Source: Desulfobacteraceae bacterium
Lineage (GTDB): Bacteria; Desulfobacterota; Desulfobacteria; Desulfobacterales; Desulfobacteraceae
NCBI GenBank assembly: GCA_024225635.1
Contig: JAAEMK010001005.1
Span: forward strand, 1 to 64,000
Reading direction: 5' to 3'
Length of the DNA: 64,000 nucleotides
This document shows, one piece after another, positions 46,211 to 54,589 of this stretch (position 1 is its first letter; each line of letters begins with the position of its first letter). A program made the position numbers and the translations under genes. A model generated the notes under the pieces. The model was not told the origin of the DNA. It ran no database searches and worked only from the letters and a program-made list of their open reading frames with translations.

Positions 46211-46807
46211 ATGTGCGATTTACACAACAAAGTACCGGCGATCAAGGAGATCGCCCTTGTGGGAGGCCGTCTGTGCCTCGATTTTATCAACACGGCCAAC
46301 TGGATCGACAACGAGCCCGTGGATGACCGGTTGGGCGATTATTCCCAGGTATTGGCCTGGGGATGCCGGGTCGGCCTGATCCATCTCGACAAGGCCCGGA
46401 TTCCGGCCTGCCAGGCCCCGGACCCGGGAATGGAACGGCTGCGCCAATTCCGGCGCCATTTGAGACAGCTCTTTGTTTCCGAACAAGGGCCGGAACCTGC
46501 AACACTTGCCCTGTTCAACCAGCGCCTCAGCAAGACCGGAGAACTTGCCATGACATCGGCGAGAAACCGGCTCTGCTTCGATTACCGGGACCATGATCTC
46601 TCCTGGCTGGAGTCGCCGGTTGCCTATTCCGCTGCCGAACTGTTGATCTCGCCTTTGAAAAAACGGGTCAAGCAGTGCCCGGGAACCCGCTGCGGCTGGC
46701 TTTTCCTGGACAACAGCCCAAACAACCGCCGCCGCTGGTGCTCCATGGCGACCTGCGGCAACAAACACAAGGCCCGGCAGTTTTACGGCCGCAAAAAGGC
46801 AAAATAG
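46211..46807 (+). CDS. CGNR zinc-finger/ABATE-domain regulator
   Basis: A 198-aa protein. The N-terminal part, VGGRLCLDFINTANWIDN, marks an ABATE (antitoxin-like stress-response) domain. The C-terminus has the CGNR zinc finger: CPGTRCGWLFLDNSPNNRRRWCSMATCGNKHKARQFY, with four Cys and the CGN(K) box. Such proteins are thought to be DNA-binding transcription regulators. It faces the azlCD operon and probably controls it (inference). No ribosome site is clear; an alternative ATG at 46199 would lie within the repeat. Confidence 0.82.
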   Translation: MCDLHNKVPAIKEIALVGGRLCLDFINTANWIDNEPVDDRLGDYSQVLAWGCRVGLIHLDKARIPACQAPDPGMERLRQFRRHLRQLFVSEQGPEPATLALFNQRLSKTGELAMTSARNRLCFDYRDHDLSWLESPVAYSAAELLISPLKKRVKQCPGTRCGWLFLDNSPNNRRRWCSMATCGNKHKARQFYGRKKAK

Positions 46808-46813
46808 CCCCCC

Positions 46814-47695
46814 TCATGCCATGGCCTTGACAAATGCATGGGCCAACCAGTTTGCGGCAGGGCCGAGGCGCCGTCCCTTTTCATGCACCAGGTAGATACC
46901 TGCGGTAAAGGTGCTGTTGCCGAACACCACGGGCAGTTTGACCAGGCGGCCCGCCTTAAGATCATCCCGGATCTGGTATTCGGCAAGGGCCCCCCACCCC
47001 TCCCCCCTCAGTATAAGTTCCCTCACGATCTGGCTGTTTTCAAAATGCCAGACCCGGTTCCCAAAGAGATAGGCCTCGGATTCACGTCCCCCTCCCCTGC
47101 CGACCGGCGCCAGCTGGAGATGGGGCGCAAGATCCTCCCGGGACACCCGGGCAAGCCGGGCCAGGGGATGGGCGGCTGCCGCCACGATGATGAACTCCAG
47201 GTGCCCAAGATGCCGCCAGTCGCACCGGCCGTCCGGGTCTCCGGCCGGAACCTCGATCCCAAGATCGGCACGGCCCTTTGCCACCAGATGACTGATGTCG
47301 CCCATGACGCCGGTCAACAACTCCAGTTCCGTTGCCGGAAACCGGGGGTTGAACCGCCCCAGGAGATCCGCCACCAGGGCCGTCGGCACCAGCTCATCAC
47401 AGGCGACCCTCAACCGGGGTTCCACCCCGCCCGCGATGATATCGGCATGATCGGTCAGGGCTTTTAAACGGTCGATGATCTGCCGGGATTCCCGGAGCAA
47501 GGTCTCCCCTTCCGGTGTCAGTGTGGGATATTTGCCGCTCCGGTCGAAAAGCGTCAGTCCAAGATCAATCTCCAGATTTCCAATGGCCGTGCTGACCCGG
47601 CTCTGGGCTTTGCCCATGCGGCGGGCAGCAGCCGAGAAAGAACCGGCATCCGCTGCTGTCACAAACGCTTCCAGATGTTCCAGGGATATCCCCAT
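46814..47695 (-). CDS. LysR-family regulator, likely of the divergent PACE efflux gene
   Basis: A 293-aa activator-type protein. The N-terminal helix-turn-helix is LEHLEAFVTAADAGSFSAAARRMGKAQSRVSTAIGNLE, followed by the family string LFDRSGKYPTLTPEGETLLRESR, and a periplasmic-binding-type effector domain. ATG 47695 follows GAGGAGG at good distance; the upstream frame start at 47815 is rejected. It is divergent from a PACE efflux gene, the arrangement of AceR and AceI in Acinetobacter, so it is likely to activate that gene when bound to an amine or biocide (inference). Confidence 0.88.
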   Translation of the reverse strand: MGISLEHLEAFVTAADAGSFSAAARRMGKAQSRVSTAIGNLEIDLGLTLFDRSGKYPTLTPEGETLLRESRQIIDRLKALTDHADIIAGGVEPRLRVACDELVPTALVADLLGRFNPRFPATELELLTGVMGDISHLVAKGRADLGIEVPAGDPDGRCDWRHLGHLEFIIVAAAAHPLARLARVSREDLAPHLQLAPVGRGGGRESEAYLFGNRVWHFENSQIVRELILRGEGWGALAEYQIRDDLKAGRLVKLPVVFGNSTFTAGIYLVHEKGRRLGPAANWLAHAFVKAMA

Positions 47696-47729
47696 GGATT
47701 CACCTCCTCTCCCCATGTTTTCAAACCAG

Positions 47730-47769
47730 CGCCGGCAATTGACCGGCGACCTATCCGCTTTCCGGATAG
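47730..47769. promoter_or_regulatory. Two inverted repeats in the LysR-PACE intergenic region
   Basis: CGCCGG-N7-CCGGCG (47730-47748) and CTATCCG-N5-CGGATAG (47751-47769) are perfect inverted repeats lying side by side, 35 bp upstream of the LysR start and 130 bp upstream of the PACE start. They are good candidates for the LysR recognition and activation sites. Confidence 0.45.
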
Positions 47770-47898
47770 TACCAAACTTTATTCCATCCGGAAAATAGAA
47801 TAAAAGAGGAAACAAATGCCGCCGCCCCGCAAAGGAAACGAGCCTTGGCGAAAATGTGGTTCAAACAAAAAACACAACCTGACAAAGGAGCTTTTACC

Positions 47899-48327
47899 AT
47901 GCGAACCCATAAGGACAGATTACGCCACACCATTCTCTTTGAGTGCATCCTTCTTTCCATATGTATCCCTTTTCTTTCCTGGGTCCTTCACCAGCCCGCC
48001 GGCCACATAGGCGCTTTAAGCGTGATGCTCAGCCTCGCCGCCATGGGCTGGAACTATGTTTACAACCTGCTCTTCGACCACGGCTTGATACGGCTGGGCA
48101 AGCCCCTCTATCCCCGGTCATTGCCGCTGCGGATCATCCATGCCTGCCTTTTCGAACTGGGACTGCTGATTGTGACCATTCCAGGGGTGATGTACTGGAT
48201 GAACTACACCCTGCTCCAGGCCTTTGCGCTGGATCTCGCCTTTGTGCTGATGGTGCCGGTGTATACGGTCATTTTCAACGGCTGTTACGACAAAATCTTT
48301 CCGGTACCGGCATTGCAGACCAATTAG
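47899..48327 (+). CDS. PACE-family multidrug/biocide efflux transporter
   Basis: A 142-aa membrane protein with four helices (two tandem BTP domains). It shows the family marks RLRHTILFECILLS (the conserved Glu, equal to E15 of AceI), HIGALSVMLSLAAMGWNYVYNLLFD and RIIHACLFELGLLIVTIP, and a closing VYTVIFNGCYDKIFP. PACE proteins export chlorhexidine, acriflavine and, naturally, short-chain diamines by proton antiport. ATG 47899 follows AAGGAGC. Divergent from a LysR gene. Confidence 0.92.
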   Translation: MRTHKDRLRHTILFECILLSICIPFLSWVLHQPAGHIGALSVMLSLAAMGWNYVYNLLFDHGLIRLGKPLYPRSLPLRIIHACLFELGLLIVTIPGVMYWMNYTLLQAFALDLAFVLMVPVYTVIFNGCYDKIFPVPALQTN

Positions 48328-48687
48328 GAAGTCCGCCTATCTTGATATACAGTTATAAACGCGTTCATGCCAACATTCCTGGGACGACTGGCATATAAGC
48401 TGTATTTTAAAATCAGCCAACTCCCTTAACACCCGGGATTTCCCCGGTACCCGCGTTGCAGCCCGATTAACTGCCGGACGACATTGGCGACCAATGTAAG
48501 CGCCTGATGGAATCCGGCATGGCACCCGTTCCCCCTGTTCACCCACCATCACATAACAACAGCCCACGGTAGGCCGCTTCCAATCAGGAACGCCCCTGAA
48601 CATATTCTTTTTGACAGAGCCCCCCAACCGGTTATATGCTTGCAGCAATGATAAAAACGTGAACGAGCGCAAAGACAGGAGCACACC
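48328..48687. other. Intergenic region before the ErcA-like gene
   Basis: No gene is supported in this 360-bp stretch. Its right end holds the promoter and AGGAG ribosome site for the following operon. The rest shows no strong inverted repeat or coding pattern. Confidence 0.4.
48611..48638 (+). promoter_or_regulatory. Sigma-70-type promoter of the ErcA-like operon
   Basis: TTGACA at 48611-48616 is a perfect -35 element. TATATG at 48633-48638 is a good -10 with a 16-bp spacer. The start would lie near 48645, giving a 43-nt leader ending in AGGAG before the ATG at 48688. Confidence 0.6.
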
Positions 48688-49836
48688 ATGGACGAACTGA
48701 GAAAATTTGTCGCCCCGGAATTTATCTTCGGCCCGGGCGCCCTTGATTCCACCGGCTCCTATGCAAGGCAGTTTGCCGCCGACAAAGCGCTGGTGGTGAC
48801 GGACGAGGGGGTCCTGGGCGCCGGCTGGGCCCAAAAGGTTGCGGCGTCCCTGGAGAAAGAGGGGCTTGCCACGGAGATCTATAGCAATATTTCCCCCAAC
48901 CCCAGGGATCATGAGGTGATGGAAGGGGCGGAAACCTTCCTGAAAACCGGGTGCGATCTCATCGTTGCCGTGGGCGGCGGCAGTCCCATCGACTGCGCAA
49001 AGGGAATCGGAATCGTCAGCTCCAACGAACAGCATATCCTGGAATTTGAAGGGATTGACCGGGTGCCGGTGCCGGGGCCGCCCCTGATATGCGTACCCAC
49101 CACAGCGGGATCATCAGCTGACATCTCCCAATTTTCCATCATCTGCGACTCCAGCCGAATGGTCAAGATCGCCATCATCAGCAAATCCCTGGTCCCGGAC
49201 CTCTCCCTCATAGATCCCGCGACCACCACGACCCTGCCCAAAAATCTGACAGCCGAAACCGGCATGGACGCCCTGGTCCACGCAATTGAAGCCTATGTTT
49301 CCAATGCAAGCTCTCCCATCACCGACATCAATGCGATCAAAGCGGTCTCCCTGATCCGGGAGCACCTGCCCCAGGCCCTGAACCACCCACTGGACATGGA
49401 TCACCGCTACAATATGATGCTGGCAAGCCTCCTTGCGGGACTCGCCTTTTCAAACGCGAGCCTCGGCCTTGTCCATGCCATGGCCCACAGCCTTGGAGGA
49501 CGGTTCGACCTCTCCCACGGAGAGAGCAACGCCATCCTGCTTGCACCGGTGGTGGACTTCAATTTCCATCACGCCCGGGAAAAATACAGCGACCTGGCCC
49601 TGGCCATGGGCCTTGAACCGTTCCGGAACCCGGAGGAGACCCGGCAGGGGCTTTTAGAGACCCTGGCCGATTTCGGGAAGGGGCTGGGCATCACGACCCG
49701 GCTGTCCCACCTGGGCATTTCAAAGAAGGAGCTTCCCGCCCTTGCGGGCTTTGCCATGACAGACCCCTGTATTGTCACCAATCCGGTGATGCCGACACAG
49801 AAAGAGGTCGAGGAGATCTATGCCAAAACAATTTAA
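48688..49836 (+). CDS. ercA: ErcA-like iron-containing alcohol dehydrogenase (likely regulatory)
   Basis: A 382-aa group III alcohol dehydrogenase. GGGSPIDCAKGIGI is the nucleotide site; metal ligands are suggested by GMDALVHAIEAYVS, GLVHAMAHSLGG and DLSHGESNAI (Asp and three His). In place of the common PTTAGTGSEV it reads PTTAGSSADISQFSII, a variant typical of ErcA. In Pseudomonas ErcA belongs to a signalling set for ethanol oxidation with kinases rather than to bulk catalysis. Here it overlaps a hybrid kinase gene by 17 nt, which supports a sensory role (inference). Catalytic activity remains possible. Confidence 0.85.
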   Translation: MDELRKFVAPEFIFGPGALDSTGSYARQFAADKALVVTDEGVLGAGWAQKVAASLEKEGLATEIYSNISPNPRDHEVMEGAETFLKTGCDLIVAVGGGSPIDCAKGIGIVSSNEQHILEFEGIDRVPVPGPPLICVPTTAGSSADISQFSIICDSSRMVKIAIISKSLVPDLSLIDPATTTTLPKNLTAETGMDALVHAIEAYVSNASSPITDINAIKAVSLIREHLPQALNHPLDMDHRYNMMLASLLAGLAFSNASLGLVHAMAHSLGGRFDLSHGESNAILLAPVVDFNFHHAREKYSDLALAMGLEPFRNPEETRQGLLETLADFGKGLGITTRLSHLGISKKELPALAGFAMTDPCIVTNPVMPTQKEVEEIYAKTI

Positions 49837-51499
49837 GGACCCAACGGACCGGAACGAGCTGAGGAACCGCATCGTCGGCCTTGGCAAAAGCTCCCTGCGA
49901 AAGAGCTACTACCCCCAGCTCCAGAAGCAGATCAAGAAGCTGAAACTCGCAAAGGAGCGGGCCGAGGAAAACGAGAAGAAATTCAGCCTGATATTCAACA
50001 GCACCAGCGACGGCATCATCCTTGTCGATCCCGGCACCGGCGCTATTTTTCTCTCCAACGCCACCGCCCGGGAGATGTTCGGCTACCAGGCGGAAGAGAT
50101 GAACCGGCTGACCCTTGACTCTCTGGCCGGCCCCGGGGAAACAGATCCTGTCATGGCAAGGCTCATTCTGGGAAACGGCACGGACAGGTCCACCCTCAGA
50201 AGCATCTCCATGGAACAAAAAGACAAAAGCGCCATGGTGTGCGACATCAACGCCTCCTTGGTGGAGATCGAGGGCAAGACCTTCATCCTGGCCCTGATCC
50301 GGGACATCACAGAGCTTGCGACCATGGAAAAAGAGAAAGAGGAGATCAAGGCCCAGCTTGCCCACTCCCGCAAGATGGAGGCCATGGGCACCCTGGCCGG
50401 CGGGATCGCCCACGACTTCAACAACATCCTGTCCGGCATTTTCGGCTATTCCCAGCTGGCAAAGTCCCACATCTCAACCCCTGAAAAAGCCCGACAGGAT
50501 ATCGACCAGATTCTGAAAGGCGCTAAAAAAGCCGCCGACCTGATCCAGCAGATACTGACCTTCAGCCGGAAATCCAGCCACCACAAACAGGTCCTGCCGA
50601 TTTTCAAGGTGGTGAAAGATGCGTTGAAGCTCTTGAGGTCAAGCCTTCCCGCCACCATTGAAATACGGGAGGAGATCCGCTCCGAGGCCCTTGCCTTGGC
50701 GGATCCCACAAACATCCACCAGGTGGTGATCAACCTGTGCACCAACGCCCACCATGCCATGGCCGACACCGGCGGCACCGTGACCGTGAAACTTGCTGAA
50801 ACATCAATTGCAGGGGACCAACCGGCCATTGCCCCCCTGTCACCCGGCGCCTATCTGGAACTGACGGTTTCGGATACCGGTCACGGCATGGATCCCCAAA
50901 CCCTGGACAGGATCTTCGAACCCTATTTCACCACCAAAAGAACGGGCCGGGGAACAGGGCTGGGCCTGGCCCTGGTTCACAGCATTGTTGAGGATCACCA
51001 GGGGCACATCCTTGTGAAAAGCGAACCCGGACAGGGCACAAGCTTCCATGTGTTTCTTCCGGTTACCGATAAAGCCGGAACCGCCCCTGAAAAGGACCGG
51101 GAGGAGGAGAGCGTGCCCAAGGGAACGGAACGGCTCTTGATCGTGGATGATGAGGCAAGCCTTGCCAGCATCGCCCAGACCTTTTTCAGGGAGCAGGGCT
51201 ATCATGTCTCCACGGCCGACAACGGCGTTCAGGCACTTGAGCGGTTCAAGTCCGATCCCCATGGATTCGATCTCGTCATCACGGACATGACCATGCCGGA
51301 GATGACCGGGGACCTGCTTGCAACGGAGCTGCTCAAGATCCGGCCGGGGCTTCCCATCATCCTCTGCACGGGATACTCGGACAAAATTTCCAAAGACAGG
51401 ACCCGCGCCCTCGGCATCAGGCGGTATGTTGAAAAACCCCTGAAGATGAACGAGCTTGGGAAAACGGTGCGGGAGCTTCTGGACCGTGGCGAAACGTAA
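49820..51499 (+). CDS. PAS hybrid histidine kinase with C-terminal receiver
   Basis: A 559-aa soluble kinase with no membrane helix. A coiled N-terminus (residues 1-50) leads to a PAS domain (about 50-165, KKFSLIFNSTSDGIILVDPGTG). HisKA follows, AMGTLAGGIAHDFNNILSG, then HATPase with NLCTNAHHAM, DTGHGMDP and GRGTGLGLALVHSIV. A receiver domain (about 435-555) has LLIVDDEAS, ITDMTMPEM (phosphorylated Asp) and VEKPL. The ATG overlaps the ErcA-like gene by 17 nt and has GAGGAG before it. It is likely the kinase of an ErcA-type circuit; a partner response regulator is not in the window. Confidence 0.9.
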   Translation: MPKQFKDPTDRNELRNRIVGLGKSSLRKSYYPQLQKQIKKLKLAKERAEENEKKFSLIFNSTSDGIILVDPGTGAIFLSNATAREMFGYQAEEMNRLTLDSLAGPGETDPVMARLILGNGTDRSTLRSISMEQKDKSAMVCDINASLVEIEGKTFILALIRDITELATMEKEKEEIKAQLAHSRKMEAMGTLAGGIAHDFNNILSGIFGYSQLAKSHISTPEKARQDIDQILKGAKKAADLIQQILTFSRKSSHHKQVLPIFKVVKDALKLLRSSLPATIEIREEIRSEALALADPTNIHQVVINLCTNAHHAMADTGGTVTVKLAETSIAGDQPAIAPLSPGAYLELTVSDTGHGMDPQTLDRIFEPYFTTKRTGRGTGLGLALVHSIVEDHQGHILVKSEPGQGTSFHVFLPVTDKAGTAPEKDREEESVPKGTERLLIVDDEASLASIAQTFFREQGYHVSTADNGVQALERFKSDPHGFDLVITDMTMPEMTGDLLATELLKIRPGLPIILCTGYSDKISKDRTRALGIRRYVEKPLKMNELGKTVRELLDRGET

Positions 51500-51545
51500 A
51501 CGGTCCGGTATTGTTAACATATAAATCAAGAAGAAGACGTTTTTT

Positions 51546-52091
51546 ATGAAGTTGATGTTTATAGCTGATATTCACGGGGACCGCCAGTGCCTTGCCCAGG
51601 CCCTGGAGATGTTCCAAACGGAAGAGGCGGATTACCTGCTCGTGCTTGGGGATGCCCTCTACCATGGTCCCAGAAACCCCATTCCCGGGGGGTACGATCC
51701 CAAGGCCGCCTGCGAACTATTGAACCGGTTCCGGGATAAAATCATTGCGGTTCGGGGCAACTGCGACAGTGAGGTGGACCAGATGGTGCTCACCTATCCC
51801 ATGATGGGGGATTACGCGATGGTGCTGGACCAGGGCCGGCGGTTCTTCCTGACCCACGGGCACCGCTACCCGGTGGCCCAGGCAAGCCTTGGCCCCGGCG
51901 ATGTTTACGCTTACGGCCATATCCATTATCCCGTGTGCGAACAGAACGATGAGGGCGTTTTTGTCTTCAATCCGGGCTCGATCTCCATGCCCAAGAACCA
52001 AAGTGTCAGGTCCTACGGCATCTACGGGAACAGCACCTTATCGGTAAAAGACCTCGAGGGGCGGACACTGCTTAGTCTCGGCCTGGAGTAG
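51546..52091 (+). CDS. yfcE: YfcE-type metallophosphodiesterase
   Basis: A 181-aa calcineurin-like phosphoesterase. The metal motifs are complete: FIADIHGD, LLVLGDALYHGPRNPIPGGY, VRGNCDSEVDQM, LTHGHRYP and YGHIHYP, ending NPGSISMPK. The YHGPRNP string is typical of E. coli YfcE, a Mn2+-dependent phosphodiesterase acting on model phosphodiesters; the true substrate is unknown. Normal length. It follows the ErcA-kinase pair by 46 bp. Confidence 0.92.
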   Translation: MKLMFIADIHGDRQCLAQALEMFQTEEADYLLVLGDALYHGPRNPIPGGYDPKAACELLNRFRDKIIAVRGNCDSEVDQMVLTYPMMGDYAMVLDQGRRFFLTHGHRYPVAQASLGPGDVYAYGHIHYPVCEQNDEGVFVFNPGSISMPKNQSVRSYGIYGNSTLSVKDLEGRTLLSLGLE

Positions 52092-52150
52092 CCGTTCCCG
52101 TCCCCGGGTCCCCTGTTTGATTCCATCCTGAGAAAAGGAGGAATTTAAAA

Positions 52151-54274
52151 ATGCATGATGTGACCTTTGCCCTTGCCGTTTTGCTGGTGGCAGGTTTCCT
52201 GACCGCAAAGCTGGGGCAATTTTTCAGACTGCCTTCGGTTACCGGGTATATCCTGGCCGGGCTGATACTGGGCCCCTCGGGGGTTGGCCTGATCACCAAG
52301 GATGTGATGGGGACAAAGCTTGAGCATTTCACCCAGATCGCCCTGATGCTGATCGCCTTTGGCATTGGCGAGCACCTGGAATTGAAGCGGTTGAAATACA
52401 TGATCAAGAGTATCGGACTGATCGGGCTCTGTGAGACCTCGGGTGCTTTTCTGCTGGTGTTTACCGGGACCTTTTTCGTATCCCGGGCCACATACCATGG
52501 AGATCCGGTATGGACCATCGGCAACCTCTTTGTCCTGGCGCTGCTCCTGGGCGCGGTATCCGTCGCCACAGCCCCGGCCGCCACCCTCCATGTGATGCGG
52601 GAACTCAAAGCCAGGGGGCCGCTCACCTCCACCCTGATGGCGGTGGTGGCGGTGGACGACGCCCTGGCAATCATGTTTTTCGGGGTGGCCATCAGTTTTG
52701 CCCACCATGTGCTGGGGGGAACAGGGTCCATTCTCCTGGCGGTGGGCGAGAGCCTTGGCGAGATCTTCCTGTCCCTGTCAGCCGGCGTGATCACGGGCTT
52801 TATCCTTGATTTGACGGTAAAAAGCCTGAGACACAGGGGAGAGATGCTTACTTTAGGTCTTGCCATGCTGCTGGTCTGCGGGGAGACGGCCCGGCTGTTT
52901 CATTTTTCCCCCTTGCTTGCAGGCATGGCAGCGGGGTTTGTCATCATCAACCGCGGCCGCCGGGATGTGCGTGTGTTCAATGTTCTCCACGCTTTTGAAC
53001 CGCCGATCCTGGTCCTCTTCTTTACCCTGGCAGGGGCCCATCTGCACTTTATTTCACTGGCTGTGGCCGGATGGATCGGGATCACCTATTTCCTGCTCAG
53101 GGGCCTTGGGAAAATCGCGGGGGCCTATACGGGCTCCCGCCTTGCGGCAACCCCGGTCACGGTTCGCAGATTTCTGGGCGTTGCGCTGATTCCCCAGGCG
53201 GGTGTGGCCATCGGCCTGATTTTTCTCATACAGAGCGACCCCAGGCTCGCCCTGTTTTCAGATGTGATCACCCCGGTTGTTCTGGCAGGGGTGGTGCTCT
53301 CGGAACTGATCGGGCCCCTGTGCGCCAAGTTTGCGGTGGAACGGGCCGGAGAGGTTACCGTGGGCGGCAGGAAATACCCGGAGATCCCCCCAAATCACCG
53401 TTTTGACGTGCGCATCAGCAAGCCCGACATCGTAACCCTGGTTCCCTGGGCGTGGGAGCGGCTGCCCCCTCCTGTAAACGCCAACGGCACCGTGGTCATT
53501 GCCGGCTCCCATATAAAAACCGTTTCAGCATTGTCAAGGATCGCGGCCCTGATCGCCAATTACCACCAGGCACGCCCCCTGGCCGTGCGGGTGGTATCGG
53601 AACAGTCAAAAAGAACGGCCAGGGAACAGCGGCACATACAGGAAACCCTGTTTAAAGCTGCGGAAAGAGAGATCCGGGGACTGGGCACCCGGCTCGACTT
53701 TGAAGTGGTCCGGGCAAAAACAGTCCCCGACGGCATCGTAGAGAGTGCGCGCAAAAACAGATCCTTTGGGATCGTTGTGGGACACCCCCAGCGAAAAGTC
53801 AATGAATACCACAGGGTTGTCGAAAACGTCGCCAACGAATCCGGATGCCCCGTCATTGTGGCAAGGTTTGTCGGCGAACTCCACACGGAACGCATCCTTG
53901 TTCCCATCATCGACCATGAAGACCTGGCCGCCATTGAAAGCGTTCTGTGCTCACTGGCCGCCATCGGCCAGCACAATATCCTGCTCCTCCGCCTGGTGCC
54001 CTCGGGTTCGTATAGGGAGGCCCTTGCCTCTGAAAAAAAAGAACTTGAAAGATGGACGGAAGAAGCGGATCTGGCGTGTGGAATCAACTTCAAAGTCAAG
54101 TCATCCGAGACCCTGCTCGAATCCATCATCAAGGAGTCCGACAACCACGACCTGCTGGTCATGGCCGCGGAAGAATCCCGGGGCCTGCCCCGGCTCTTTT
54201 TTGGTTCCCTGAGCGAGGATGTGGCCCGGAACTGCAGCAAATCCATGCTGGTGGTATACAGTCCCAAACCCTGA
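52151..54274 (+). CDS. CPA2-family cation:proton antiporter with universal-stress-type C-terminus
   Basis: A 707-aa protein. Residues 1-390 are a Na+(K+)/H+ exchanger domain with twelve or so helices: GQFFRLPSVTGYILAGLILGP, AVVAVDDALAIMFFGVAI (acid pair in the transport core), LAGMAAGFVIINR and ALIPQAGVAIGLIFLIQSD. Residues about 410-707 are two tandem USP-like domains (TVVIAGSHIKTVSAL ... VVGHPQRKVNEYHR ... CPVIVARFVG; then ERILVPIIDHED ... LLVMAAEES ... KSMLVVYS). This suggests control by a nucleotide. AAAGGAGG precedes the ATG. Length is typical of such fusions. Confidence 0.92.
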   Translation: MHDVTFALAVLLVAGFLTAKLGQFFRLPSVTGYILAGLILGPSGVGLITKDVMGTKLEHFTQIALMLIAFGIGEHLELKRLKYMIKSIGLIGLCETSGAFLLVFTGTFFVSRATYHGDPVWTIGNLFVLALLLGAVSVATAPAATLHVMRELKARGPLTSTLMAVVAVDDALAIMFFGVAISFAHHVLGGTGSILLAVGESLGEIFLSLSAGVITGFILDLTVKSLRHRGEMLTLGLAMLLVCGETARLFHFSPLLAGMAAGFVIINRGRRDVRVFNVLHAFEPPILVLFFTLAGAHLHFISLAVAGWIGITYFLLRGLGKIAGAYTGSRLAATPVTVRRFLGVALIPQAGVAIGLIFLIQSDPRLALFSDVITPVVLAGVVLSELIGPLCAKFAVERAGEVTVGGRKYPEIPPNHRFDVRISKPDIVTLVPWAWERLPPPVNANGTVVIAGSHIKTVSALSRIAALIANYHQARPLAVRVVSEQSKRTAREQRHIQETLFKAAEREIRGLGTRLDFEVVRAKTVPDGIVESARKNRSFGIVVGHPQRKVNEYHRVVENVANESGCPVIVARFVGELHTERILVPIIDHEDLAAIESVLCSLAAIGQHNILLLRLVPSGSYREALASEKKELERWTEEADLACGINFKVKSSETLLESIIKESDNHDLLVMAAEESRGLPRLFFGSLSEDVARNCSKSMLVVYSPKP

Positions 54275-54276
54275 CG

Positions 54277-54470
54277 CTACTTGTAGGCAGAGGCGTCAAT
54301 CTCGTATTTCTTGATCTTATAATGGATGGCCCGCCTGCTGATCTCCAGGAGTTCAACGGCTCGCTTCTGACCCCCCGGCTCTTTTTCAGGGCCCGGATGA
54401 TGGTCTCTTTTTCACTCTCCTTGATGGAGAGGGGCGTGGGGGTTGGCACGGGCCTGTTTGAGATTGACAC
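54277..54470 (-). pseudogene. Frameshifted 3' remnant of an NtrC-type regulator
   Basis: On the minus strand a Fis-type helix-turn-helix is coded in two frames: LSIKESEKETIIRALKKSRG, then after one extra G in a run of six (CGGGGGGTC) GQKRAVELLEISRRAIHY and KIKKYEIDASAYK-stop (54279-54277). This is the C-terminus of a sigma-54 activator of the NtrC family. Everything before it, including the ATPase and receiver, is missing. It is thus doubly damaged. Confidence 0.8.
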
Positions 54471-54589
54471 CCGGCAGAGCGCTTGCTATACAATCAGGAT
54501 GTGATTGATCGCGTGTTATGATAAGTAAAACCCTTTTTCCAGGAGTCATCGCTTCGAAAATCGGCAAGCGAAGAAAAGAGCGGCATCCC

